From JTS-RE94 sp041750795 (lineage in GTDB: Bacteria; Planctomycetota; Planctomycetia; Pirellulales; PALSA-1355), in the NCBI GenBank assembly GCA_041750795.1, contig JBGSYQ010000371.1:1-64000 (forward strand): DNA of 64,000 bases. Direction: 5' to 3'. Every line of letters starts with the position of its first letter. Position 1 is the first letter of the stretch. Made by a program: the position numbers and the translations under genes. Of this stretch, positions 1 to 8,540 are shown piece after piece. A model generated the notes under the pieces. That model did no database searches. It worked only from the letters and a program-made list of their open reading frames with translations, and had not been told where the DNA came from.

Positions 1-1
1 T

Positions 2-862
2 TTCGCCGCCTTCGGCGACATCTTCGGCGAGAGCGGCTTTGGCGACTTGTTCGGCGGCGGCCGGCGGCGGCGCGGTGGTCGCGGCGCCGACGTGCGCTGC
101 GACGTGACGCTCGATCTGATGCAGGCCGCGCGCGGCGCCACCGTGACCGTGGAATTCCAGCGCCACGAGATTTGCACCGACTGCGACGGCAGCGGCGCCA
201 AGCCGGGATCGCAGCGCAGCAAGTGCAGCTATTGCGGCGGGCGCGGACAAGTGATTCAAAGTACCGGCATCTTTCGCGTGCAGACGACGTGTCCCTCCTG
301 CCACGGCAGCGGCACGGTCATCAAGGAACCTTGCACGTCGTGCCGCGCCTCGGGCTTTGTGCTCAAGCAGGTCCGCCGCGAGGTGCAGATTCCCGCGGGC
401 ATCGACGACCAGATGCGTGTGCGACTGCCGGGCGAGGGCGAACCCAGTCCCTCGGGCGGACCGCGTGGCGATTGCTACTGCTTCATCGCGGTCAAAGAGC
501 ACTCGCTGTTCCAGCGCGACGGGCAGCACCTGATCGTGCGCGTGCCGATCGCCTATTCGCAGGCGGCGCTCGGCTCGAAGATCGAAGTGCCCACGCTCGA
601 CGGACCGGACGAGTTGAGAATCCCCGCGGGCACGCAGTCGGGCACGGTGTTCAAGCTGCGTGGCAAGGGGATGCCCAGCCCGCGCGGCCGCGGCATCGGC
701 GACCTGCTGGTGCAAGTGAACATCGAGGTGCCCAAGACGTTGAATGAAACGCAGGAATCGCTGTTGCGGCAATTGGCCGAGCAGGATCACGTCGACGTCA
801 GCCCTCACCGCAAGAGCTTCTTCGACAAAGTGCGCGAATTCTTTAGTGAGCCCACCGCGTGA
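2..862 (+). CDS. dnaJ: DnaJ co-chaperone, 5'-truncated by window edge
   Basis: Hsp40 co-chaperone that delivers unfolded proteins to DnaK and stimulates its ATPase. The frame is open from base 2, so the J domain lies outside the window; 286 residues remain. It begins in the Gly/Phe-rich linker (FGDIFGESGFG), followed by a zinc domain with four CxxCxGxG-type repeats (CTDCDGSG, CSYCGGRG, CPSCHGSG, and CTSCRASG in which the first glycine is replaced), then the two C-terminal beta-sandwich substrate-binding domains. grpE follows 28 bases downstream on the same strand, so the two are probably co-transcribed. Family assignment is secure; only the start is unseen. Confidence 0.97.
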   Translation, partial: FAAFGDIFGESGFGDLFGGGRRRRGGRGADVRCDVTLDLMQAARGATVTVEFQRHEICTDCDGSGAKPGSQRSKCSYCGGRGQVIQSTGIFRVQTTCPSCHGSGTVIKEPCTSCRASGFVLKQVRREVQIPAGIDDQMRVRLPGEGEPSPSGGPRGDCYCFIAVKEHSLFQRDGQHLIVRVPIAYSQAALGSKIEVPTLDGPDELRIPAGTQSGTVFKLRGKGMPSPRGRGIGDLLVQVNIEVPKTLNETQESLLRQLAEQDHVDVSPHRKSFFDKVREFFSEPTA

Positions 863-890
863 CAACGCGCTGACGGCGGAGGTTGGAATC

Positions 891-1439
891 ATGGCCGACG
901 AGCAAGAACAAACGACGGGCAAGACGGATCATCAGGCCGAGGCCGCCGATCTGGCCGACGCGGCGCTCGAAGCCAGCGAGAGCGAGCTGTCCAAGCTGCG
1001 CGCCGACCTCGAGGACGCCAACGACCGCGTGCTGCGCGCCCAGGCGGAGTTGGAGAACTATCGCAAGCGAATGCGCCGCGAAATGGAAGACGAACGACGC
1101 TTTTCGCTGGTTCCGCTGTTGCACGACTTGCTGCCCGTGCTCGACAACTTGTCTCGAGCCATCGCGGCCGCTGAAAAATCGCCCGGCGGCAACGGCCTGT
1201 TGGAGGGCGTGAAAATGATCTCGCAGTCCCTGCTGGACGTGCTGGCAAGGCATCATTGCAAAAAGATCGATGCCTTGCACCAGCCGTTCGATCCCGCGTT
1301 TCACCAGGCGATTTCGCAGCAACCATCGGCAGACTATCCGACGAACACCGTCATCCTGGTGGTGCAGGACGGATACATGCTGCACGATCGGGTGGTGCGA
1401 CCGGCGCAAGTGATCGTATCGAGCGTTCCCGAGTCTTAG
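891..1439 (+). CDS. grpE: GrpE nucleotide exchange factor
   Basis: Nucleotide exchange factor that releases ADP from DnaK. It has 182 residues, the usual family length. An acidic N-terminus is followed by a long coiled-coil helix (about residues 30-75, including AELENYRKRMRRE) and a C-terminal beta domain with the family pattern around HQPFDPAFHQAI. The ATG at 891 is chosen because GGAGG lies 8 bases upstream and the protein begins MADEQEQ; the frame runs further upstream only inside dnaJ. The order dnaJ-grpE differs from the common grpE-dnaK-dnaJ. dnaK is not in the window. Confidence 0.96.
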   Translation: MADEQEQTTGKTDHQAEAADLADAALEASESELSKLRADLEDANDRVLRAQAELENYRKRMRREMEDERRFSLVPLLHDLLPVLDNLSRAIAAAEKSPGGNGLLEGVKMISQSLLDVLARHHCKKIDALHQPFDPAFHQAISQQPSADYPTNTVILVVQDGYMLHDRVVRPAQVIVSSVPES

Positions 1440-1520
1440 GAACCTGCGAAAGTAGGAGCCGCGCCGTACCATTTCGAGATCGCGTGCGAATAACTTCGGC
1501 AAACCCAGCACAGGTTGCTT

Positions 1521-1874
1521 ATGCCTACGTATGATTACGAGTGTGGCGCCTGCGGTCACAAGTTCGAGCTGTTTCAAGGGATCAATGATCCGGTACAACG
1601 GAAGTGTCCCGACTGCAAGAAACTGAAGCTCCGCCGGCTGTTTGGCACCGGCGCGGCCATCATGTTCAAGGGCTCCGGCTTTTATCAGACCGACTACCGC
1701 AGCGATTCGTATAAGAAGGCCGCCAGCGCCGACCGCTCGGCCAACGGCGACAGTTCGTCGAAGAGTTCCGAAGCTTCCAGTTCGAGCAAGGGGGACGGCG
1801 GCACGGCCAAGTCGGATAGCGCCGGCGGAGACAAGGTGCCCAAGTCGAAGTCGAGCAAAGGAAGTGACAAGTAG
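1521..1874 (+). CDS. FmdB-family zinc ribbon protein
   Basis: Small protein of 117 residues beginning MPTYDYEC, the hallmark of the FmdB/CxxC putative regulatory family. Two CxxC knuckles (C9-x2-C12 and a second pair near residue 34) form a zinc ribbon over the first 45 residues. The remainder is a Ser/Lys/Asp-rich tail with no predicted fold, common in this family. A TTG six bases upstream is in frame, but ATG 1521 gives the canonical N-terminus. The biochemical function of the family is not established; it was named from the formamidase operon. It sits between grpE and yacG. Confidence 0.85.
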   Translation: MPTYDYECGACGHKFELFQGINDPVQRKCPDCKKLKLRRLFGTGAAIMFKGSGFYQTDYRSDSYKKAASADRSANGDSSSKSSEASSSSKGDGGTAKSDSAGGDKVPKSKSSKGSDK

Positions 1875-1901
1875 CGCTCGCGCAACGGCGCGATTCATCC
1901 C

Positions 1902-2096
1902 ATGGCCGCTATCCAATGTCCAACGTGTGGCCAGAAGTTCGACTCCGACAAGTCGCCGGCGATGCCTTTCTGTAGCGTGCGCTGCCGGCAGATCGATTTG
2001 GGCCGTTGGCTCAACGAGGACATTTCCATCCCGTTTCGCGAGTCGGAAGACTACGATCCCGCCACGGAACCCGATCGTCCGGACGACGACCACTAG
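1902..2096 (+). CDS. yacG: YacG, zinc-binding DNA gyrase inhibitor
   Basis: A 64-residue protein of the YacG family, which binds GyrB and inhibits DNA gyrase in E. coli. The zinc site is visible as CPTCG near the N-terminus and FCSVRCR near residues 25-31, followed by the family signature IDLGRWLNE. The C-terminal 20 residues are acidic, as in homologues. It lies 27 bases after the FmdB-like gene on the same strand. Length and motif agree with the family, so the assignment is strong, though gyrase inhibition is transferred from E. coli. Confidence 0.92.
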   Translation: MAAIQCPTCGQKFDSDKSPAMPFCSVRCRQIDLGRWLNEDISIPFRESEDYDPATEPDRPDDDH

Positions 2097-2218
2097 CAGC
2101 CCGGGCCGTGTCGTGTCGTCCCAGGGGCCTTGAAGCCGCTCTCGGTCTGGTTCTCCACTTGAATCGGCTCTCGAAATGGAACGACCGATCCGCTATTCTT
2201 GGCGGACTGGATAAATCG

Positions 2219-2224
2219 TATAAT
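2219..2224 (+). promoter_or_regulatory. Perfect -10 hexamer upstream of membrane protein gene
   Basis: A TATAAT box lies 52 bases before the ATG at 2277. The best -35-like sequence, TTGGCG at 2199-2204, is too close (14-base spacer), so only the -10 element is convincing. It would drive the 411-residue membrane protein independently of the dnaJ-yacG genes. Confidence 0.4.
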
Positions 2225-2276
2225 CGCCGCGCGGACAGGTAGTTTGGGCATTTCTTGCGGGCCGGGAGCTGGTCGA

Positions 2277-3512
2277 ATGGCAAAGGATCGTGACACACTG
2301 CGGGCAGTTGCGTGGCAGGAGCTCTTTCCGGTGCTGCGCTTGCTCTCGGCCGCGCGACTGGCGATGAACTTTCGCTTGCTGGTGCTCGCGGCGCTGGCGT
2401 TGGCCGGCACGGTGGCCGGCTGGCGCGTCCTGGGCGAGGTGTTCGCCAACACGGACAACACCGTGTTGCGCGACGAAATGGAAGCCAATCGCATGTGGCC
2501 GTGGGATTCGCAAATTGCTCCCTTGCAGCCGGGCGCGTTGTGGTCGCTCGAAGCTTGGCAGTACGTCAACCCACTGGTACACGGTTGGGACGCCATCAGC
2601 AAGCCGTTTGTGAACATCTATCGTTCCGAGGTGACGCTCACGCAGTGGACCTACTGGCTGTGCTGCGCGTTGTGGAGCCTGGCGATATGGGCTTTTCTTG
2701 GCGGGGCGATCACGCGGATTGCCGCGGTTTCGTTTGCGCGGCACGAGAACGTCTCCTGGTCCAAGGTGGGCAACTTCGTGCGGCCGCGCTGGTTCTCGTA
2801 TTTTTTTGCTCCGCTGATGCCGATGCTGGTCACGTTCATGGGCGCGGCCGTGCTGGCGCTGGTTGGCATGCTGACGAAGAGCGACGCCGGCTTGCTCGCC
2901 GCCGGTATTCTTTGGCCCATCGTGCTGGTGGGCGGGTTTGTCATGGCCTTCCTGTTGATCGGTTTGTTTTTCTCGTGGCCGTTAATGTGGGCCGCCATCA
3001 GCACCGAGGGCACCGACGCTTTCGGCGCGCTGAGCCACGCCTATGCCTATGTCTATCAACGGCCGTTGCGCTATTTTCTCTATGCCGTGGTGGCCGCCGT
3101 GGTGGGTGTGCTGGGGTGGTTCGTCGTGACCCAGTTTGCACACTGGATCCTGCAACTGGGCAATTGGGGCGTCAGTTGGGGCACCGGCGCGGGCGGGCTT
3201 ACCGCGCTCGATGATTCGGAGGAGTTGGGCCGCTTTGGCTACACCGGCGTGCGGTTGATCCAGTTCTGGACGGGCTGTTTGACCACGCTCGCGCTGGCCT
3301 ACATCTTCAGCTACTTCTGGGTCGCCACCACCGTGATCTACTTTCTGCTGCGGCGCGAAATCGATGCCACGGAATTGGACGAAGTCTACTTCCCGGAAGA
3401 GCACCAACTGCACGGCCTGCCGCCGCTGAAAACCGGGGCCGACGGCATCGTGGAGCCGGTGGACGACGGTCCCGCAGAGGCCGACCAGCGCGCGTCATCC
3501 AATGGCGGCTAA
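2277..3512 (+). CDS. Polytopic membrane protein, function unknown
   Basis: A 411-residue inner-membrane protein that I do not recognise beyond being planctomycete-like. Hydrophobic segments are seen near residues 30-50, 125-150, 170-200, 205-245, 265-290 and 325-355, so about six to seven helices; the C-terminal 50 residues are acidic and cytosolic in character. ATG 2277 is preferred over an in-frame start 78 bases upstream because GGGAG precedes it at a usable distance and the upstream residues look non-coding. It is 180 bases after yacG with its own TATAAT box, and converges with the receiver-domain gene 17 bases downstream. Confidence 0.75.
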   Translation: MAKDRDTLRAVAWQELFPVLRLLSAARLAMNFRLLVLAALALAGTVAGWRVLGEVFANTDNTVLRDEMEANRMWPWDSQIAPLQPGALWSLEAWQYVNPLVHGWDAISKPFVNIYRSEVTLTQWTYWLCCALWSLAIWAFLGGAITRIAAVSFARHENVSWSKVGNFVRPRWFSYFFAPLMPMLVTFMGAAVLALVGMLTKSDAGLLAAGILWPIVLVGGFVMAFLLIGLFFSWPLMWAAISTEGTDAFGALSHAYAYVYQRPLRYFLYAVVAAVVGVLGWFVVTQFAHWILQLGNWGVSWGTGAGGLTALDDSEELGRFGYTGVRLIQFWTGCLTTLALAYIFSYFWVATTVIYFLLRREIDATELDEVYFPEEHQLHGLPPLKTGADGIVEPVDDGPAEADQRASSNGG

Positions 3513-3529
3513 GCGGCCATCGACGTCCG

Positions 3530-3883
3530 TCACTCGTCCGCGTTTCGCAACAGCGCTTCGGCTTCGGCGTGGAATTGGCCGCGCGACATGACAACGTCGC
3601 AGCCCGCCGCCTTGGCGTCGGCCAGGCGCTGGCGATGCACGTGGGGACCGCAGGCGACGATTGTGGCTGTGGGCGCCTGTTGCTTCAACTGCCGCAACAG
3701 TTCGGCCACATCGAATCCGTCGCGCGCCAGATCGAGGATGATCAGGCGGCATGGCGCGGAGACGAGTTTCGCCAGCAGTGCGTCAGCCGACGCTACTGCC
3801 TCGACCGATCGGCCGGCACGCGCCGCGGCGCCGGCAAGCTGCGATTGCAGCAGCAGGTCGGTCGTGAGCACGAGCGCGGGCAT
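3530..3883 (-). CDS. Degenerate response-regulator receiver domain protein
   Basis: A stand-alone CheY-like receiver of 117 residues with no output domain. The phosphoacceptor position appears as Asp51 at the end of the third strand (RLIILDLA). The usual N-terminal acidic pair is not evident, and the conserved Lys before beta-5 (normally KP) is replaced by Ser-Arg at about residues 100-101. Phosphorylation may therefore be weak or absent, and a pseudo-receiver role is possible. It lies 28 bases downstream of the PII gene on the same strand, suggesting co-transcription. Partners cannot be told from the sequence. Confidence 0.7.
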   Translation of the reverse strand: MPALVLTTDLLLQSQLAGAAARAGRSVEAVASADALLAKLVSAPCRLIILDLARDGFDVAELLRQLKQQAPTATIVACGPHVHRQRLADAKAAGCDVVMSRGQFHAEAEALLRNADE

Positions 3884-3911
3884 TGGTGTTTTGACGGCGA
3901 GTGCGTCTGCT

Positions 3912-4259
3912 TCAGACGGCGCCGGGCCCCCGCGCGCCGCTGGAAATGTCGATGGTTTCGTCCGCCGGCACGATGAAGATCTTGCCGTCGCCGATGATGC
4001 CTTCCTCGCCGGTGCGCGCCACGGTGGTCAGCGTGTCGATGGTGCGGTCCAGGAAGTCCTCGTTGACCAGAATCTCCAGCGCGATCTTGCGGAGCAGGTT
4101 GGTCTTGTACTCGTTGCCGCGATAGATCTGCGTCTGGCCGCGCTGGCGGCCATAACCCTGGGCGTCACAAACGGTCATTCGCGTGACGCCGATCTTGGCC
4201 AGCGCCTCGCGCACTTCGCTCAGCTTGGTCGGCTGTATCACCGCAATGACCATTCTCAT
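3912..4259 (-). CDS. PII nitrogen/energy signal transduction protein
   Basis: A trimeric PII protein of 115 residues that integrates ATP/ADP and 2-oxoglutarate and acts through its T-loop on partners. The T-loop is intact, with Tyr46 and the uridylylation-type Tyr51 in YRGNEY, and QGYGRQRG precedes it. The B-loop reads TGEEGIIGDGK, three residues longer than the E. coli TGKIGDGK. A GTG four codons upstream is in frame, but ATG 4259 aligns exactly with the E. coli GlnB N-terminus. Neither amtB nor glnA is adjacent, so GlnB versus GlnK cannot be decided. Confidence 0.93.
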   Translation of the reverse strand: MRMVIAVIQPTKLSEVREALAKIGVTRMTVCDAQGYGRQRGQTQIYRGNEYKTNLLRKIALEILVNEDFLDRTIDTLTTVARTGEEGIIGDGKIFIVPADETIDISSGARGPGAV

Positions 4260-4317
4260 CGGGTCGCACACCTTCCTGGTTCGCGCGGGGACGGCCAGTG
4301 ACCGGCAAATCGGAGCA

Positions 4318-7008
4318 TCAAGGACGATTGAAGGTCAGCCGGCTGTCGAGCACCTTGTGGATACGGCTGGCCGACTCTTGCAGGTGAGCACGGCTGTACG
4401 TGTCGAGCTCGACGTCGCCGGCCAGCGCCGCATTGATGCGTTCTTCGAGCCCTGTGAGCTCGGCAAACGCCACAGTTTGGCAATCTTCGGGAGCACGCGT
4501 ATTGCCCAGGGCGATATCGGCCAGGCTCTTCAGATAGCTGCGCTGCAGATTGCGGCGCAGGCTGCTGATGGCCGGCTTGCGGTTGGTATACTCGCCCGCG
4601 GGCAAGTTGTCGGTTTCGGCGAAGATGGCCTTGGTCAGCCGCTGCAACAACTCGGCCGTGGTCAGGGCATCCTGATCGGGCGGCAGGTGCAGCTCGCTAT
4701 CGTGCAATCGATCGAGCGTAAGCGACGACAACAACTGCTGCAGAATGCGGCTTTGCCACATGCCGATCACTTCGTGAACCGGGTAGTCGGTGCGCATGGG
4801 CATGCTGGCGCCCCAGTGCGACCAGCGCGAACTGGCCAGGTAGCCGTACATCTCGCGGGGGAAATCGAACGGCTTGTCGCTGAACACCTGGTCTTCCAGC
4901 AGGTCGAGCGCTTCGCGCTGTTTCTTTGCATCGACGACGACGAACGGCGGTTGGGCATTGGCATCCCCCTTGTGCGAGCGATGAACGTAGATGCCGCCGA
5001 TGAAACGCGAGGCGATGTACATGGACTGCCCATGATTGCCCAGCAGCACTCCAAATACCTGGCGAACTTTTTGATAGCCTTCGCCGTCCTTGGCGGTTTC
5101 CTCGATCACCCTGGGCCATTGCTCGGCGATGAGCTGGGAGCGCTGCCTGGCATAGGCCAGCGGATCCTTGCCCATGTCGAAGCGGTTCGAGAGCGGGTCG
5201 GGATCGATGCCGCGTGTGTCTTCGTCCGTGGCATAGGCTAACTCGGGCTCGCCGGAGCGTGCGGCGATTTTCTTCAGCTCGGCAACTTCGCCGTCGGTGC
5301 CGCCGCCAAACGGTGTGTAGCCGTACTCGATGGCCCACACGTCGTAAGGGCCTAGCGTGGTCGAGAAGTAATCGCCCTGCGGCACGTCCTTGGGCGAGAT
5401 GTTCGTGGGGTTGTAGTCCATCACCGAGGCCGACAGCCCCACTTCGCTCGTTTTCTTGGCGTCGTTCAACTCGTCGAGCGAGAGCATGGTGCTGGCTTTG
5501 AAATTGTGGCGCAGGCCGAGCGTGTGCCCGATTTCGTGCATGGTCACTTCCTTGAGACCCTGGGTGATCAGGCGCTCGAGATCCTCGGGATTTGCCTTGC
5601 GGCCGACCATGACGGCGGCGCCCAGCGCGAACTCGCGAGCCAGACCGTGGTGGACTTCGCAGCGGATCGTGCTGTCGGCACCGTGCCTGCGGATTTGCTC
5701 CTGATAGCTTTGCAGATCCAGCGGGCCGCCGGTCATGGCGGCGATGCCCTCGGCCGTGAAGTTTTCGTATTCGCGTTTCCAGAACTGCAGGAAGTCGGCA
5801 TCGAAGATGACGTCGGCATCGAGGATCTGGCCGTTGTGCGGATTCACGCGCGAGGGGCCCATGGCAAAGCCGGCGCTGGCGGTGATCCAGCGAAAGGTGT
5901 TGTAGCGGATGTCTTCGGGATCCCAGTCGTCCTTGTCCTGCTGCTGCCGCACCTCGATGGCGTTGACGAAGCCGGCCTTCTCGAAGGCCTTGTTCCACTC
6001 TTCGATGCCCTCGCGAATCGGTTTGCGATAGGCATAGGGGATGGTCTTCTCCAGCCAGAACGTGATGGGTTTCTTGGGCGGCGAGAGCTTGGCTTGCGGA
6101 TCGGCCTTTTGCAGATCCCAGCGATTGATATAGCGCACAAAGCGATCGTCGTCACCGTTGTGCGACCAGTCCTTGACGACCGTCAGAAAATAGCCCACGC
6201 GATCGTCGGCCAGCCGCGGCTTGTAGCCCGTCTCGGGCAAGGCGCTGATCGAGTAGTGAACGTTGATCGTAGCGCCCCGGCTGTCGGCTACGGAATCGAA
6301 ATCGATCTTGCCGCTGGAGGCGTAGGTCGCGGCCACTTCCAACTCGATGTTGTTCGGAAATCCCTTGGGAAAGCCTTCGGCCCAGGTCGACTTGTCGCCG
6401 GCGAACGTGAATCCCGGCAGCGTGGAAGAAATCTGCGGCAGATCGCCCATGAAGATGCTGGTCATGTCGACGACGTGGGCGCCGCTGGGGCTGGTCGTGA
6501 GGATCGGCAAGCTGAACAAGACGCTGTCGGTGAAGGCCAATCCGACGGCGCGTTCCTGCGGATCGCCCTTTTTCGCTTTGAAGCGCACGTTGCGACGAAC
6601 CACGTGAATGCGATCGTCCGACTTGCGGAACTGCCAGATCCAATCGTCGCCGAAGCCCCAGGTCATGCCGCCCAACAGCGGCCCGCGTCCGATGCCCTTG
6701 GCGATCGAGATCAGTACGATGTAATCCTTGTTCAAATCGCTGCCCGAAAGCTCGGCCAACAGCCGGTTGCCTTTGCGGTGCATTTTGATCATGCCGTCGA
6801 TCGCGCTGAAGTCTTTGACCACTTCGGCGTAGGTCGGCTTGCTGGAGCTGGGGCTCTTGCTGGTGGCCGCGGCTGTGGGCTTGGCATCTTCCTTTTTCTC
6901 GGTCGCGGCATCCGGCTTGGGATCGTCGGCCCAGAGCACAGGCGCCCCGCAAAACAGCAAGCCGAAAGCCACTGTGCAGCCAAGCAAGTAATGGCGAGGA
7001 TTCATCAT
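4318..7008 (-). CDS. Secreted zinc-dependent metalloprotease (DUF5117/DUF4953-like)
   Basis: A large exported protease-like protein of 896 residues. An N-terminal signal peptide (hydrophobic residues 7-26) is followed by a Ser/Thr/Lys/Pro-rich spacer to about residue 58. The zincin motif HEIGHTLGLRH lies at about residues 487-497, matching HExxHxxGxxH with three zinc-binding His and the catalytic Glu. Flanking regions fit the DUF5117-metallopeptidase-DUF4953 architecture known from Bacteroidetes and planctomycetes. Substrates are unknown. It stands alone on the minus strand, 58 bases before the PII gene, and is divergent from the kinase-like gene at 7291. Confidence 0.88.
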   Translation of the reverse strand: MMNPRHYLLGCTVAFGLLFCGAPVLWADDPKPDAATEKKEDAKPTAAATSKSPSSSKPTYAEVVKDFSAIDGMIKMHRKGNRLLAELSGSDLNKDYIVLISIAKGIGRGPLLGGMTWGFGDDWIWQFRKSDDRIHVVRRNVRFKAKKGDPQERAVGLAFTDSVLFSLPILTTSPSGAHVVDMTSIFMGDLPQISSTLPGFTFAGDKSTWAEGFPKGFPNNIELEVAATYASSGKIDFDSVADSRGATINVHYSISALPETGYKPRLADDRVGYFLTVVKDWSHNGDDDRFVRYINRWDLQKADPQAKLSPPKKPITFWLEKTIPYAYRKPIREGIEEWNKAFEKAGFVNAIEVRQQQDKDDWDPEDIRYNTFRWITASAGFAMGPSRVNPHNGQILDADVIFDADFLQFWKREYENFTAEGIAAMTGGPLDLQSYQEQIRRHGADSTIRCEVHHGLAREFALGAAVMVGRKANPEDLERLITQGLKEVTMHEIGHTLGLRHNFKASTMLSLDELNDAKKTSEVGLSASVMDYNPTNISPKDVPQGDYFSTTLGPYDVWAIEYGYTPFGGGTDGEVAELKKIAARSGEPELAYATDEDTRGIDPDPLSNRFDMGKDPLAYARQRSQLIAEQWPRVIEETAKDGEGYQKVRQVFGVLLGNHGQSMYIASRFIGGIYVHRSHKGDANAQPPFVVVDAKKQREALDLLEDQVFSDKPFDFPREMYGYLASSRWSHWGASMPMRTDYPVHEVIGMWQSRILQQLLSSLTLDRLHDSELHLPPDQDALTTAELLQRLTKAIFAETDNLPAGEYTNRKPAISSLRRNLQRSYLKSLADIALGNTRAPEDCQTVAFAELTGLEERINAALAGDVELDTYSRAHLQESASRIHKVLDSRLTFNRP

Positions 7009-7093
7009 GGTTTCTCACACGAGGGGTGTACGTGGGGATGCGGCGCGCGGCAGTCGACCAAAAGGGGGCGCTTGCACCCCGGTATTCGCGTTA

Positions 7094-7121
7094 AATATAT
7101 CCTAACCTAACCAGTCCCCAA
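7094..7121 (-). promoter_or_regulatory. Candidate promoter for the metalloprotease gene
   Basis: Reading the minus strand, TTGGGG (7121-7116) and TATATT (7099-7094) are 16 bases apart, 86 bases upstream of the metalloprotease ATG. The area is the only AT-rich patch in the 282-base divergent spacer. The -10 is good (5/6) and the -35 poor (3/6). Confidence 0.4.
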
Positions 7122-7290
7122 TTGACCACAGGCATGTCGAAACTGGCGACGGGTCACCCTGGGAAAAGACGGGGTTTCCAGGGCGTCTATGCTGCTTTCC
7201 ACCCGCCGGGGAATGTGATTGTGAGCTACGTGCCGAATATAGAGGTGGTGCGCGCTTAGGTATGCAATTTGGCAGGCGAGAAATGGGGCC

Positions 7291-8322
7291 ATGGCAGTCG
7301 ATAGTCGCAAGCTCGAACGGGTGCTGCGCTTGTACCCCGACGACTGTCAGCCCAGCACCATCGAACCGCTGACCGAGACGGGCGGCTTCAGCGGGGCACG
7401 CATCTGGCGGCTGCACACTCCGCGTGGAATGCTCTGCTTGCGACGCTGGCCGCCAAAGCACCCGGATCAGCAGCGGCTGGAATTCATTCAGGCGGTACTG
7501 TGGCACGTCGATCAGGAGGGCTTTCACGCCGTTCCGCTGCCCGTGGAAACCCAGCACCGCCACGGTTACGTGCTGTTCGCCGGACACCTTTGGGAGCTGA
7601 CGCGTTGGCTGCCGGGCAGAGCCGACTATCGCCAGAACCCCTCTGCAGCGAGGCTCGAAAATGCGCTTGGCGCAGTGGCGCGGTTCCACCGCGCCACGGC
7701 AACCTTTCCGTTGCCGGAAACCGGGCCCGTAGCATCGCCCGGCATTGTCGAGCGACTCGCCCGCTTGCACGAGCTGATGGGCGGCCGGATTGAATCCCTG
7801 CGGCGGTCGACGCGGGAGGGCGCCTGGCCAGAACTGGCGGCGCGCGGTCAGCGGCTGATCGAGATGTTCGGGGCCGCTGCGCCGGGCGTTTTGACGGTGC
7901 TGGAAGACGCCGCCACGCGGCGCGTCGAGTTGCAGCCTTGCGTTCGCGATATTTGGCAGGCACACGTACTGTTCGAGCACGACGACGTCAGCGGCATCGT
8001 CGATTTTGGCTCGATGCGCCCGGAAAACGTGGCCGCGGACGTGGCTCGCTTGCTGGGCAGCCTGGCCGGGGACGAACGGGCCGATTGGCAGCGTGGATTG
8101 GCGGCCTACGAGCGATACCGCCCCCTCAGCAGCGACGAATTGCGGCTCGTGGCGGCATTCGACCGCAGCACGGTGTTGATGGGCGGACTGCAATGGTTGG
8201 AGTGGCTGTGTCTGGAGGAGCGCGTTTTTGCCGACCCGGCCGGCGTGCTGCGCCGTGTCGACGAATTCGTGGCGAGGCTTGGCTGTCTCACACGGGGAGC
8301 CGGTGGGATAGACTTGCCGTGA
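7291..8322 (+). CDS. Phosphotransferase enzyme family protein (APH/choline-kinase-like)
   Basis: A 343-residue protein with the aminoglycoside phosphotransferase/homoserine kinase fold. Recognisable parts are an N-lobe with FSGARIWRL and LCLRRWP, a linker WELTRWLPG, and a C-lobe ending in the metal-binding IVDFGS near residue 235. The Brenner catalytic motif HGDxxxxN is changed to VRDIWQAH at about residues 217-224: the Asp is kept, but the His-Gly and the Asn are not. Activity and substrate are therefore uncertain. Small molecules such as amino sugars or homoserine are typical substrates of the superfamily. No resistance role should be assumed. Confidence 0.75.
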   Translation: MAVDSRKLERVLRLYPDDCQPSTIEPLTETGGFSGARIWRLHTPRGMLCLRRWPPKHPDQQRLEFIQAVLWHVDQEGFHAVPLPVETQHRHGYVLFAGHLWELTRWLPGRADYRQNPSAARLENALGAVARFHRATATFPLPETGPVASPGIVERLARLHELMGGRIESLRRSTREGAWPELAARGQRLIEMFGAAAPGVLTVLEDAATRRVELQPCVRDIWQAHVLFEHDDVSGIVDFGSMRPENVAADVARLLGSLAGDERADWQRGLAAYERYRPLSSDELRLVAAFDRSTVLMGGLQWLEWLCLEERVFADPAGVLRRVDEFVARLGCLTRGAGGIDLP

Positions 8323-8540
8323 TGGGCCCGCCGTAGGGGGCACCCCGGCGGTCGAACTATGGCGTGTGGAAATGCGTACTAGCAGCGGTCGAGCGTTGCA
8401 GAATCGCGAGACCACCCGCAAACCGACCCCCAAGTGGGGCCGTCGAGAACCGCGCGCCAAGCGGCGTTGCCGGGGCGTGGGAGCGACGTTAGAATTCCTG
8501 TCTGACCCTTAATGCCTTATCTTGTAAGGATATAAGAAGG

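Noticed and set aside
843..2093. A 416-codon minus-strand frame under grpE, FmdB and yacG
   Set aside because: Three small genes with recognised zinc or coiled-coil motifs occupy the other strand; the antisense frame has no motif.
7291..8322. Antibiotic resistance by aminoglycoside phosphorylation
   Set aside because: Only superfamily similarity is seen; the catalytic motif is altered and the chromosomal neighbourhood is housekeeping.
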